Shown: positions 1 to 10,419 of the stretch, piece after piece
How positions within the stretch are numbered: position 1 is the stretch's first letter
How the letters are laid out: every line of letters begins with the position of its first letter
Assembly: GCA_963971425.1 (NCBI GenBank)
Contig: OZ020521.1
Span: 11,239,519-11,303,518, forward strand
Reading direction: 5' to 3'
Origin: Bryoerythrophyllum caledonicum
Taxonomy: Eukaryota > Streptophyta > Bryopsida > Pottiales > Pottiaceae
DNA length: 64,000 nucleotides
Notes under the pieces: model-generated
The model's input: the letters and a program-made list of their open reading frames with translations, nothing else
What the model was told of the DNA's origin: nothing
The model's database searches: none
Translations under genes and position numbers: made by a program

Positions 1-455
1 GACTTGAAGATAAGAAGACAAGAAGACTCGCGTGTTGTGGCTTGTGGCTTTGTTATTCCTAGCCGGCTTTGGAGGCTCGTTGTCTTTATTTGTTATTCCC
101 AGCCAGTTTTGGAGGCTAGTTGTTTTTCAATTCTGCTTCGTAAACTTTGTTGCGGCGAAGTGGGGTTAATGGCCCACACGGTCGTGTTTATGTTGTTCCC
201 ACCGGTGAGGCGCGATTGTTGGTCACCGTGGGTTTGAAGTTTAGGAGCCAATCTTTCGGACGGTCAGCTCGTGGTTTGGCCGTCCCGTTTTACCCGTCCG
301 AGGCCGTGGTTTCTTATCACCTACCCTTACCTTTAACCCTTTAGAACCACCACAGGATAGGCCAACGGGGAGGAGTTTGAAGATTGAAGACTGAAGAATG
401 AAGAGTGAAGACTAAGACTTGAAGACAAGAGGAATTCGTGGTCAAGACTAGAGAT
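1..455. other. Left-edge sequence with short repeats, no gene seen
   Basis: No convincing reading frame. Positions about 46-125 contain two imperfect copies of a unit of about 46 bp (reading ttgttattcc ... ttttggaggct). The stretch 376-432 and the first 30 bases are degenerate GAAGACT-type microsatellite. The block sits downstream (in minus-strand sense) of the interrupted LINE reading frame of copy 1 and does not match the normal 3' end seen in the other LINE copies. Confidence 0.5.
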
Positions 456-3400
456 TTATTTGGAGACAACCTTTGTTCTCAAACCATTTCTAGCAACAGC
501 TAGGATCTCCGCGATTTCCCAAAGAAAACTCTCGCTACTCGACAGCGTTACGGACCTTGAATCTGAGGATTGTTCTTGTGGATGGTGGGCAAGGATGATA
601 TCTGAGTATATTTTGTTTTGGATCTTTTGGTAGTATTGTTTTAATTTTTCAGTGTTATGTGTGGAGGTATTGGCGTCGTGCCGTGGAAAAAGGTCTCTTT
701 GGGGGAGCCATTTATTGTATGTATTATCATTGTGTTGCCATTGGCATAGGTATTTTGTGTAGGTATTTTGTATGTTATTTGTGTCTGTGTGTTGGATATG
801 TTTATGGTTTATGATATTATTAATGGGGTATGTGGTAGGGTTTTTGGGGATGTATGTTGGGGGGCGGGGGTGGTATGAATGTGGAGGGTTAGGGGGATTG
901 GTTGGTGTGGGAATATTTCTTGGGATGATGTTATTGTTGAGGGTGATGAATGGATCTTTAAGTGTATGAGAATATGGGTGTATGTTGCAAGGAATATGAC
1001 ATATAGTGGGGCATGTTATGTGGCAAAATAGTTGTTTAGCAACACTTAGGGCACTCTTTATTAGTTTAGATGGGGTGAAGTGGTAGGTTTTGAAGTCCTC
1101 ATTGTTCATGATGTGTGTACCGTTAGGTAAGGTAATTTGGTTTAGTTCAAAAATATTTTTTGAGAGGAGTTTTTGTAGAAGCTTTTGGGAGAGTTGGGCA
1201 TTGAGTGTGTTATGATTTAATGTTTCTTGGCGCCATAGTATTTCTAGTGTTGTAGGATTAGTGAGGAAGTTCGGGAGCGTACTTTTAAGATGGGCTTTAG
1301 CTATATGTTTTAATAAGAAGAATGTTCGTGTTATTGGTGATCTTATGCAGTCACTTTTTTTAATTCTCGGTATGTTTTCAGCGCCACCATATTGGGCAAG
1401 GACATAGTGAGTTAATCCATTATATATTTTCCCAAGTCTTCCTTTATCGTTTAAAGCATTTTGCAGTTGTTCGCCTATACATCGGAGGTATGCGTTTTTG
1501 AGGGAGAAAGCTTCAAGTCCAAATAGGTTATGTGGTAGTTGGGTTATTGCATTTGACATACATTTTGGTAATCCACATATGGTTTTTTGTATGGCTATTA
1601 TTTTTTTATCAAGTTTTTTGATAGCTGGCATAGAGTATGGTACACCGTAGAAACTGTATGCCACACCTGGGCGTAGTACGGTATCAACCATTTTTATTTT
1701 TTGTTTCATGGTGGCTGGGCATGTTGTTAGTTCTTTGCATTTTTTGATGAGCTTTGTGGTTGTAGTGTGGATTTGGATTTTCCATTTTAGTGAGGGAACA
1801 AGATTTGTACCTAGGTATATGTATGGTTCGTTTTGGTGTAGTATAGGGATTGGTTGGTTGCGGTAGTTGGTGTTGGAGGTTTGCATTAGGGCTTTGAAAG
1901 TGGTAGGGTTCAATTTAGATTTGTTTGGGCATCCGGTAGCGGCACATTTTGGAACTCCCACATCCATGCCAGCCCATTTACAATATCTATCAATTTTATG
2001 GAGTTGTATTTGGATTGATTTGATTTTGTTAGTTATGGTGGCTAGGTCATCTGCGTATGCAGCGGAGTTTATTGTGACTTGTGATGTGCCGAAAGTATAT
2101 CCATTATTGCCTCTTTCTAGCCATCTAAGTAGTGGTTCTAAAAATATAATAAATAGGTATGGGCTGAGGGTGTCCCCTTGTATAGTTCCTCTTTGGATGG
2201 GTATAGGTTTTGTTTTTCCAAAGTGTTCGCCGATATAGCGAGTAGATGATTGGAAATAGATGTTTCCAACAAGTGTAGTTGCCTCTTTTGGGTAGCCAAG
2301 GTCTGATATTATTGCTAGAAGTCTGGCATGATCAATTGAGCCAAAGGCATTTTTGAAGTCCACGTATAGTATGTATATATCTTGGTTAGTAAATTTTGCG
2401 TCTTCTAATGCGGCTATTATAGTTTGTATTTGCCGTGCGGTACTTCTCTCCGCTCTAAATCCTTCTTGACTATCATGTAGGATTTTGAATTTTTCGCCGT
2501 ATGAGGATAGTATGTGGGTGAGTGTACTGGTAAAAAGCTTATATATTGTGTTAGCTAGTGCAATTGGTCTATGATTGGGTAGCATGGATGGATCGCCTTT
2601 TTTGTATAGTAGAATTGTTGCACTTGTTTTCCATGAATTTGGTATTTGTTTTTGTTTATAGCAGTGAGAAAAGAATAGGAATAGTAGTTTATGAAATCTT
2701 GGAGGCATGTTTTTGAGTATTGAGTTTGGTATGCGGTCTGGGCCTGGGGCTTTATTATTTCCAAGATTTTGAAGGCATGTGTCGTATGTGGCTCTGTTGA
2801 GGTATTTATGTAGTGGAATTTCTGGTTCGCCCCGTTTGTCAAGGGTATATCCGTCCAGGTCGTGCCAAGGGTATTGGCGTATTGCACATGTGCATTCTAT
2901 TGTATGTTGTGGCTGGTAATTACATGTTGGTACTGTTGGTCTATTGGTTTTTGTTTGTTGGTTAAATATTTCATTCGCAATGTCTTCGGGGCTAGTTATA
3001 ATATTATTATATTGATCTTTGATACAATCCATTGGTGGGGATTCAAGGTTTTTAAAGACTTTTTTGTTAATTTTTTTGGGGCTGATTTCGTATAGTTGTC
3101 TGTATTTTGAGATGGCTTTTTTAATGTTTTCTTTTGTGTATTTTGTGATTATTTTCCGGGCTTGTATGTTGGCATTTTTTGCAATTATCGCGATATCTTT
3201 TATCCATGTATCGTGGGGAAGGTCCGGAGGCGGCGGGGTAGGGATTTGGATGTGTTGTATAGTTAGTAGTTCGTTGAGTATGGGGTGGTTGTGCCATTGA
3301 GGGTTGTTTTTTACAATTCTAATGGTTTTACGTATGGTATGGTATGTGGTTAACTGTTGTTTCCAAGTTTTAGAAAGTTTGCGGGGTAGATACCCGCCTT

Positions 3401-4440
3401 GTTGAGAGGTTCTGTTTGTCATTTGGGGTATTGGATGTGCTCTACAAGTTTGTTCTAGTGTATCAGAGATTTTATTGATGAGTTTGTCTAGAGAGTGGCA
3501 TGCTTCTTGCCATTGTGCTTGTGTTAATTGACTATTGATTTCAAGAGTGTTTATGAGGGAGTCTATTTGTACGGTGTTTTCTTCGAAGAATTTTGTGTTG
3601 AATTTTTCTATGTTGGTTATTGGGATGGGGTTGAGTATGCGTATAGTGTCTTTGTTTGGGATTGTGGGAGTTCTACTAATTAGTGTGTTATTTGGGATGT
3701 GCAGTTGTACGGGTGAGTGGTCCGAATTGAGAATAATATCTTTGTTTGTTGTGGAGGTGTATTGTGTGTTGTTGTTTGTATTTATATAGAAACCATCTAT
3801 TAGACTCCAATCACTATAATTATAGCCACCTTGTCTAGAGAATTGTGTATCGGTATTGATGTAAGTGAAGTTTAAGTTTTCTGTGAAGCGGCGCCATAGG
3901 TAATCAATGTTTTGAGGGGGGGTGTGATGGTTTCCATTTTGGCGGCCAATTAGCGCTATGTCTCTATTGAAGTCTCCACATAATAGGTATGTATGATTGG
4001 GATGATTATTAATATGGGTTGTAATAGTATTTTGTATATCTAAGAGAAATCTAGTATCTTCGGGATGGGATGGCATATACATGTGAAAGATTAACCACGA
4101 TTGTAGTGGGTGATTAGTGATTTTAATTATTTGAATGTATGGTGATATGTGCATTGGGGTAGGGATTTTGTTGATGTTGCCAGGGAATGTATATTTTTGT
4201 GTATTAATGTAAGGAGGCCACCGCGGCCCGGTGTGTATGGTCTCCTTTGTTGCATGCATCTTGTAAGTGCATGTGTATTGTTAAAGATGAGTTTATAGTC
4301 TTGAAATATATTTTGTATATATTTTGAAGATTTTGTGGCGGTTAGTTTTGTTTCTTGTATAACTATAAGAGCCGGTGGTGTGTCTGTGTTTGCGACTAGA
4401 GTTTGTAAGCTAGGAAGGGCAATGTTTAGTTAGGAGGCAT
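456..4440 (-). pseudogene. LINE ORF2: APE endonuclease and reverse transcriptase (broken)
   Basis: The long open part (4259-456, 1267 codons) carries the C-terminal half of an apurinic-type endonuclease: GDFNRD at residues 95-100 and SDH at 179-181. The reverse transcriptase follows at about residues 500-820, with APGPDRIPN near 504, GFRAERST near 600, YVDFKNAFGSIDH near 632, RGTIQGDTLSP near 690 and the catalytic YADD at 735-738. A chromodomain-like stretch lies near residues 1169-1204. The endonuclease N-terminus is in other frames upstream: it begins IITWNAS at about 4450, meets an in-frame TAA at about 4431, and needs a frameshift between about 4190 and 4260 to join the main frame. The reaction would be target-primed reverse transcription in the nucleus. 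The last 30 or so codons are not shared with copy 2. Confidence 0.93.
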
Positions 4441-5650
4441 TCCATGTGATTATGTATGTATTTTCTTGGTTTGGTCTAATGTTTTGATTTTGATTTTGAG
4501 GAGGGATATAGGGAAGAGGTGGGGGTGGGTGGGTGTATTCTGGTATAGGGTCTAGACATTTTAGTGATTCACTTATGAGATTGTTAGGGAGGTAAGGGAA
4601 TTTTTGTTTTATTATATCATTTGAGGGTGGTATGTCTTGACTATGTAAGAAGTCGTATAGTCTTTTATGTATTGAGTTCTCATGGTTTATGATATGTTGG
4701 TTGTCTACTAGGAATTCAGTATAGGGGTGTGGAGTGTAAATGTGTCGTTCTGGTGGGTTTTGTAAGGTTAGTAAGGTTTGTAGGAGTGTATTAGTCCATG
4801 TAATTGTGTTCCAATTTTGTGGATTTAGAAGTTGGTTACATTCATCTATGTTTGGATGAGTAGTGATTGTTAGTGCATATAAGATGTGGGGTGGTGGATG
4901 CGTATTTTTTTGTTGTATGTATTGGGCAATGTTGGGGTGGGAAGTGTTGTGTATGTGGTGTAATGTATGTGTGTTTTTTAGAAATGGTGCGAAGGGTTTT
5001 GCAATGTGTTCATATTCTGGTTGGAGTTTTATGGTATTAGGTATAAAGTAGATTTTGGCATTTTTCTTATGTGATGTAGGATGTCTTTTTAGTATATTGG
5101 GCATGGGTCCCGGGTTGGTTTCAATGTCTCCTCCTAGAAGTAGTAGAAGTTTGTGGTATATATGTTTGGTGGTGTATTTTAAAGGCTTTGTTGTGTTATT
5201 AATGACTTGTTGATTTGGGGGTAGGTGGATGTTTGTATTTTGTGTGTGAGTTGTGGGTTTATTTATTTTTATAGTAGGTGTAGTTGTTTTCGTCTTTAGT
5301 TTATTATTATTTTTTTTCCATGTGTTTTTTGTGGTTGTTTTTGTTTTAGTAGTGTATGGATGTATATATGATTGGTTGTACTTTATCTTGGTTGTTTTTG
5401 TCCGTGTGCATATGTAACTATTATGTTTAAGACTATTTGTATGTGGGTTTATGTTGGTTTTTAAAGTGGCTTTTAAGTTCTTTTTTTCATATGCGGTGTT
5501 ATTATATACTTTGTGGTTTGTACAATTGTTTGTTTTGGTGTTTGTATTAGTATTTGGTATGAAATATGTTTTGTCATTCTTTTTGCGCGAAGCGGGGTGT
5601 CTTTTTAATATGTTCGGCATGGGTCTTTGATTAGTCACCATGTCTCCTCC
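4430..5650 (-). CDS. LINE segment with 2A-like peptide upstream of APE domain
   Basis: A 403-codon frame (start shown at 5641) rich in Asn, Thr and Lys. Residues 171-179 read GDIETNPGP, preceded by a Leu-rich stretch (HKLLLLLG); this fits the D-I/V-E-x-N-P-G-P consensus at which ribosomes skip a peptide bond. The frame ends in IITWNAS, the typical first strand of an APE endonuclease, followed at once by TAA. 2A-like peptides ahead of the APE domain are known in some animal and trypanosome LINEs, where they separate an N-terminal product from the endonuclease-RT. The segment at the 5' end (5650-5560) is a second, degenerate copy of the 2A module. It contains no other domain that I recognise. 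Confidence 0.75.
   Translation of the reverse strand, partial: GGDMVTNQRPMPNILKRHPASRKKNDKTYFIPNTNTNTKTNNCTNHKVYNNTAYEKKNLKATLKTNINPHTNSLKHNSYICTRTKTTKIKYNQSYIHPYTTKTKTTTKNTWKKNNNKLKTKTTTPTIKINKPTTHTQNTNIHLPPNQQVINNTTKPLKYTTKHIYHKLLLLLGGDIETNPGPMPNILKRHPTSHKKNAKIYFIPNTIKLQPEYEHIAKPFAPFLKNTHTLHHIHNTSHPNIAQYIQQKNTHPPPHILYALTITTHPNIDECNQLLNPQNWNTITWTNTLLQTLLTLQNPPERHIYTPHPYTEFLVDNQHIINHENSIHKRLYDFLHSQDIPPSNDIIKQKFPYLPNNLISESLKCLDPIPEYTHPPPPLPYIPPQNQNQNIRPNQENTYIITWNAS
5105..5131 (-). other. 2A-like translational recoding site (GDIETNPGP)
   Basis: The codons read G-D-I-E-T-N-P-G-P, with the Leu-rich lead-in expected to sit in the ribosome exit tunnel. By analogy to described 2A peptides the bond between the final Gly and Pro would be skipped, releasing the upstream polypeptide and continuing translation into the endonuclease. 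Activity here is inferred from the motif only. Confidence 0.7.
5621..5650 (-). other. Degenerate duplicate of the 2A module
   Basis: The codons read GGDMVTNQRP, followed by PMPNILKRHP. The intact site 519 bp downstream reads GGDIETNPGP followed by MPNILKRHP, and both are preceded by a YxKLLxLxG-type lead-in. The NPGP core is lost here (NQRP), so this copy should be inactive as a 2A peptide. Confidence 0.6.
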
Positions 5651-5734
5651 AATTAATATTAGAAGTTTGTAGTAGATGGGTTTTTTGTTTTGTTTTAGAA
5701 TTTTTTGTTTTTGAATGTGACTTTGGTGTTTTTT

Positions 5735-7234
5735 TTATTGTATGTATTTGTTTTTGTGTGTGTATATGTATGTGTTATGATTCCCGCCGGCCTTCTTTGG
5801 AGTCCGGCGTTCTTCTCTGTATGTATTACATTGATGGTGTGTTGTTGTCTTTGTGTGTGTATATGTTTTTTTATTTGTTTTTATATTAGTATTTATTTGT
5901 ATGTTCGTATTAGTAGATGCCTCGGTTTTTGTCTCGGTGTTTGTATCAATATCCTTGTTAGTATTCGTGTTATAATTTGTACTAGTATACGTACCGATAT
6001 TGATATTAGTATTTGTATTAGGGTAAGTATCAGAATTTGTATTAGTATATGCAACAGTATATGTATCTGTATACGTACCATTATACAGATATTTATACAG
6101 ATACGTACCATTAAACGGAAAAAATATATTGATATTTATTTCAATCAACTTCGTATATATTCTTACTATCATTAGAATTTCTATTTTTAGTAATTCTATT
6201 TTTGCCGCCTCCGGCGCCCCTCCGGCCAGCGAGACATAAATCCCCCCTTCTACTTTTCTTATTCTACATACTCTTAACATATTTCTACTCTTAAATCGCA
6301 AACTCTTCTCATCTTTATATATATCAATTTTAATATTACTATTAACTTTGCTTTTATCCCTGTAATTTATTTTCCGATTTGTATTTTTGGTCTGTACTAT
6401 TTTGTAATTACTACCTTTTCTATATATTTTTACTCTGAAAATTTTATTTCTCATTACAAGTTTGGTTAATTTTCCATCCCTGATTTTTGAATTTCTTTGG
6501 AAGCATAGTCTATTTTTAGTATTGCTGTTTATAGCTATGATCTTCATATTTGTATTCTTATTATAATTAATTCCCAATACTAGTTTGGTGAATTTTCCGA
6601 CCCTTATATTTGAATTTCTTTGGAAGCATATTCTATTTTTAGTACTGCTGTTTATAGCTATGTTCTTCGTATTTGTATTCTTTTTATAATTAAATCCCAT
6701 TACTAATTTGGTGAATTTTCCAACCCTTATATTTGAATTTCTTTGGAAGCATATTCTATTTTTAGTACTACTTTGTATATCTACGTTCTTCATATTTGTA
6801 TTCTTATTATAATTTATTCTCATTACTAATTTTGTTAATTTTCCATCCCCTATTTTGGATACGCTTGGGAAGCATATTCTAATTTTCGATCTTTTGTTTG
6901 TTGCTATATTCTTAATATTTGGATTCTTGTGATAATTATTTCTCGTTACTATTTTGGTTAATTTTCCATCCCTTATTTTGGAATTTCTTAGGAAGCATAT
7001 TCTATTTTTAGTACTACTGTTTATTGTTATGTTCTTATTATTTGTTTTCTTATGATCACGATTTTCTACTTTACCCTTTATTTTCTTCTTACATATCCTC
7101 TCCATTTTTGTTATTTTATTTCTTATATTATTTGCTCTAATTGAAACCTTTGAAATTTTATAAATATCTATCTTCTTCCTATTTAATTTATTATATCTCT
7201 TTTTACTCTCCTTGGTTTTCCTATTTCTAGCCAT
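5735..7234 (-). CDS. Low-complexity repeat reading frame upstream of the LINE 2A segment
   Basis: A 499-codon frame, very basic and Asn/Lys/Ile-rich, containing about five tandem copies of a 42-residue unit (126 bp) with the core KNRICFQRN and GKxTKLV (DNA about 6440-7040). The C-terminal third turns into Asn-Thr dipeptide repeats (NTNTN). No domain is recognised. It could be a genuine N-terminal part of the retrotransposon polyprotein, a spacer that stays open because the strand is A-rich, or a satellite-like expansion. Whether it is translated is unknown. Near 5776-5818 the opposite strand carries a hairpin plus TTC motif like the LINE 3' terminus. Confidence 0.4.
   Translation of the reverse strand: MARNRKTKESKKRYNKLNRKKIDIYKISKVSIRANNIRNKITKMERICKKKIKGKVENRDHKKTNNKNITINSSTKNRICFLRNSKIRDGKLTKIVTRNNYHKNPNIKNIATNKRSKIRICFPSVSKIGDGKLTKLVMRINYNKNTNMKNVDIQSSTKNRICFQRNSNIRVGKFTKLVMGFNYKKNTNTKNIAINSSTKNRICFQRNSNIRVGKFTKLVLGINYNKNTNMKIIAINSNTKNRLCFQRNSKIRDGKLTKLVMRNKIFRVKIYRKGSNYKIVQTKNTNRKINYRDKSKVNSNIKIDIYKDEKSLRFKSRNMLRVCRIRKVEGGIYVSLAGGAPEAAKIELLKIEILMIVRIYTKLIEININIFFPFNGTYLYKYLYNGTYTDTYTVAYTNTNSDTYPNTNTNINIGTYTSTNYNTNTNKDIDTNTETKTEASTNTNIQINTNIKTNKKTYTHTKTTTHHQCNTYREERRTPKKAGGNHNTYIYTHKNKYIQ
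6440..7040. repeat. Tandem repeat, 126-bp unit, about five copies
   Basis: The plus-strand phrase tttggaagcatattctattt (with small variants) recurs near 6495, 6621, 6747, 6873 and 6993, giving a period close to 126 bp. The period is a multiple of three, and the minus-strand reading frame stays open across the whole array. Confidence 0.8.
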
Positions 7235-7566
7235 TTTAATATTCCTTGTCTTTTGATGTTTTTTGGGTTTAGAATCCCTTCTACCCTTATTTATCTTTAT
7301 TACAAAATTTCCATTGTTGTTTTCATTATTATTGTTTCCTTTTTTGTTATATGTAGCTATGGTACTTATTTTCTCTTTCCTTTTATTATTTATTCTAATT
7401 CCATCTCTTCTCTTGTTCCTTTTATTTTTTATTTTGTTTTTGATACTTCCGTTTTTTGATTGTATATTTAGTCTATTCCTTTGATTAATTTTACCCTTTT
7501 CATTTATTTTTTTGTTTGTTTTTATTTTATTACCTTTTCTTATTTTTGTTTTATTTACTTTTTTTT

Positions 7567-8370
7567 TTAATTTCCTTTCTTTAATTTAATTTTATTTCCT
7601 TTGTTAGTTATATCTTCTCTTGTAGTTTTTCTTTGTTTTTTAGTATTCTTCTTAGTATTTATTTGTTTTGAATCATTTCTAATCATTATTTTCCATATGT
7701 ATTTCATGTAAGTTTTATTTAGATTGGTATTCATATTTAGTACTAGTGTTTTGGGTTTTTTGTTTTGTTTTTGAGTTTTTTGTATGTGGCTTAGGTTTTT
7801 TATTTTTTGTTTATTCGGTTGTATGTATTCGTCTTTGTATGTGTGCATGTATGTGTTTTCTTGATGGTGTGTGGTTGTTTTTGCATATATGTGTGTATAT
7901 GTAGTTGTGTTTGGTTTTATGTTAGTGTTCATACTTTGTGTTAGTATTTTGTAGTATGTGGGTTTTTTGTCTTGTTTTAGGATTTTTTGTTTTTGTGTGT
8001 GGCTTTGATATTTTATTTGTTGTTTATTTGATTGTATGTATTCGTCTTTGTATGTGTGTATGTTTTTTTGACGGTGTGTGGTTGTATTTGTGTATGTAGT
8101 TATGTTTGTTTTTATATTAGTATTCACACATACATTTGTGTTAGTATGTGCCTTAATATTTATCTTGGTATTTGTGCCACTATTCGTATTAGTATTTATG
8201 TTAGTATTTGGTCCAGTATTTGTACCAGTATTTGTATTAGTATTTATATTGATTTTTATCAAGTTTGTATTATTATTGTTATCATTATGTGTTTCGGTAT
8301 TACTGTACGTACGATTATACGTATCCGTATACTTTCCAGGGTACATACCAGTCTCTGTATAAATATGCAT
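7567..8370 (-). CDS. Asn/Thr-rich reading frame with repeated 2A-leader modules
   Basis: A 267-codon frame beginning with long NTNT and NTNTGTNT runs. It holds two copies of a longer module (TYKDEYIQ ... SHxQK ... QxKKP). The same module, in a third version, precedes the degenerate 2A site near 5.65-5.75 kb. One copy even continues into YYKILTQS, recalling the YYKLLILIGG lead-in of the 2A site. This suggests tandem duplication of the whole leader plus 2A unit with later decay. Function unknown; it may be non-coding spacer. Confidence 0.35.
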   Translation of the reverse strand: MHIYTETGMYPGKYTDTYNRTYSNTETHNDNNNNTNLIKININTNTNTGTNTGPNTNINTNTNSGTNTKINIKAHTNTNVCVNTNIKTNITTYTNTTTHRQKNIHTYKDEYIQSNKQQIKYQSHTQKQKILKQDKKPTYYKILTQSMNTNIKPNTTTYTHIYAKTTTHHQENTYMHTYKDEYIQPNKQKIKNLSHIQKTQKQNKKPKTLVLNMNTNLNKTYMKYIWKIMIRNDSKQINTKKNTKKQRKTTREDITNKGNKIKLKKGN

Positions 8371-8762
8371 ATCAGCGTATGTATCAGTATTTGTGCTAGT
8401 ATATGTAGTGGCGTATGTACTTGTATTTGTATCCGTATTTGTACCATATTTTTGTGTTAACTTAAATTTTTTGTATAATTTACGATGTTTTCTTATGTTT
8501 GTTGTACTATATGGGGTATAGTAGTTTTTTGTATAGTATTGTGTATAGTATTGAGTATATGAGGTATTCGGTATAGTATTTGTATTGAATGTGGTATTGA
8601 ATACAATGATTTTTTTTGTATAGTATATATGTATTTTGTATTTTGTATTGGTATACTTGCATATTACTATTTTTTTGGAGTATTGCTCAAATACTATACG
8701 TCGTATACTATGGGTATTTACTATACGGTTTCTATGTAGTGGTATGTAGTCTTTGTTCCTAA
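8371..8762. other. AT-rich spacer with TATAGTAT-type repeats
   Basis: No gene seen. The stretch 8500-8730 is rich in short variants of gtatagtat, and 8100-8450 is rich in gtatttgtattagtatt on the plus strand. It separates the ORF1-like gene from the repeat reading frames of LINE copy 1. Confidence 0.5.
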
Positions 8763-10393
8763 CTAGTTTGGCCTTCCATCTTCAAGCATTGGGGTGGACA
8801 TAGTGCTTGCCATGGCTTGTAGTGTGGCAAGGGCGGCCTTCATGGAGTCTTGCACGCTTGTCATTTGTTTCTTCAACTCCTCGCTCTTCATATCGGCGTA
8901 TTCTTTGTTCTCCTCCCGGATTTTCTTGTTATTTTCTTCCAATATTGCCACTAGTTCTTCCTTGGTCACATTGTTGGTCTTGTCTTGTGTTTGGAAGGTA
9001 GTCATGGTGTTGACAATGGCCGTGTTGATGTCATCAAATCCAAAGGATTTGATTTCTTCCATGGTGGGAGGGGTGTCTCTTTCCAAGCTACGTCAGTGAG
9101 GTGCAAAATCCACATAGTTACCTCCAATGATGTGGGTTTTCCCCACAAAGGTCCTATACACAATAGGGTTAGCACATAAAATATTGGCATTGCCATTATG
9201 GCTAGTGCCGTTATTCTTGTGGAACCATATGGAGCGGACATTTGCACCACCCATGACTTTGTAAATTTCGTGGGTGGTGTGCACTACATCCAAGTGAATG
9301 GGGAGGGGAGATAAGGTTAAGGTTAGTGCATCTTTTTTAGCTTTCGTTTCGAGTTTACCTTTTGGCCCATTGACTTCGAGCACTTGTCTTGTTTCCAAAA
9401 CTTCATGTTGGGCGGTCGCTTGGTGGAGGAGGATTTTCTTCACTTGCTTGGGGTGGTGGTGATGAGGAAGGCGTGGGAGTCCTCATATTTCTTTTGTACT
9501 CCCGTTAGCTCGAATTCGAAGCCTCGGCGGAAACTATCTTCGAGCACTTCCTTGAAGAGTGCTTGGGCCGTGATATCCTTCAATGCATCACTTTTGACTT
9601 TCACGGAGAGGTTAGTACCTTTAGAAATGCCTTGGTAGGCCTTGCAAACTTTGCCAACAACTAGTTCTTCCTCAATTTTAAGAATAAAGGGTCTAATGCC
9701 TTTTAGTAACATCAACCCATCAACTTCGGGTTTGAGCAAGTGTAACTTAATGCTTCCCGCCCATACCCCCTTAACCTTCCCTTGTTTGATGCTTAAACAT
9801 TGAATAGCTATAGGGTCAATTAATTGTTTGCCAAGAGAAATGTTCATCATTTTTAACCTTGCAATGACCATCTCCTTTACCTCATCATGCATAATAGGGG
9901 TTTTTGGGATTTCAAAGTGAATTCCAACATGAAAGTCTAGTGACATACCTGAGTTCTCGTTTGTGGGGATGTCGAAAGGAATTTGGGTGAGGTTGTAGTG
10001 TTGTCCAACCTCCCCTTTCCTTGACATCGGGTATAGCACTTGTGGGATTCGGGGGAATGCTACCCTTGCAATGCTTACCTCCTTGGCCTCCTCCGGTTTT
10101 AGCCCTCTAGTGACCATGTCTTCCACCGTTTCACCACTAAATAGAGGTTCAGCTCCCTCTTCAATTGCAATTGCTTCCATGGCTTGGAAGCCCATCCAAA
10201 ATTTGAAGGAGCATAGTTCTGGTGTGGAGATTATCTTACCTTTTTGTCCCGGGGATATCTTGCTTTTCTTGCTGCTCCCACCTTCCTTGTCCATCCTTCT
10301 TGGTGTTTTCGTGTTTGGGGTAGTTGTGGAGTTGTCCTCCACGGCCTCTATCTCCATGTGGGCGCTGGAGCTATCCCTGGTGTTACCCTTCAT
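8763..10393 (-). pseudogene. ORF1-like protein, probably of LINE copy 1 (one frameshift, one stop)
   Basis: Three consecutive frames read as one protein of about 540 residues: 10393-9440 (317 codons), a shift to another frame at about 9443 running to a TGA at about 9093, then the same frame again to 8763. The C-terminal piece (EELVAILEENNKKIREENKEYADMK) is strongly helical and charged and looks like a coiled coil. The large middle part (residues about 50-300) has no family that I recognise, and no CCHC knuckle is present. Position 5' of the APE-RT on the same strand suggests the RNA-binding ORF1 of the LINE, but an unrelated captured gene cannot be excluded. The TGA fits a CGA-to-TGA change. 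Confidence 0.55.
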
Positions 10394-10419
10394 TGCTTTG
10401 TCTACTGTGAGGTAATGGG

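Noticed and set aside
5705..8460. Hydrophobic plus-strand frames (VCVCICVSI-type) looking like membrane proteins
   Set aside because: They are the complement of Asn/Thr/Lys-rich repeat DNA; T-rich strands always read as hydrophobic.
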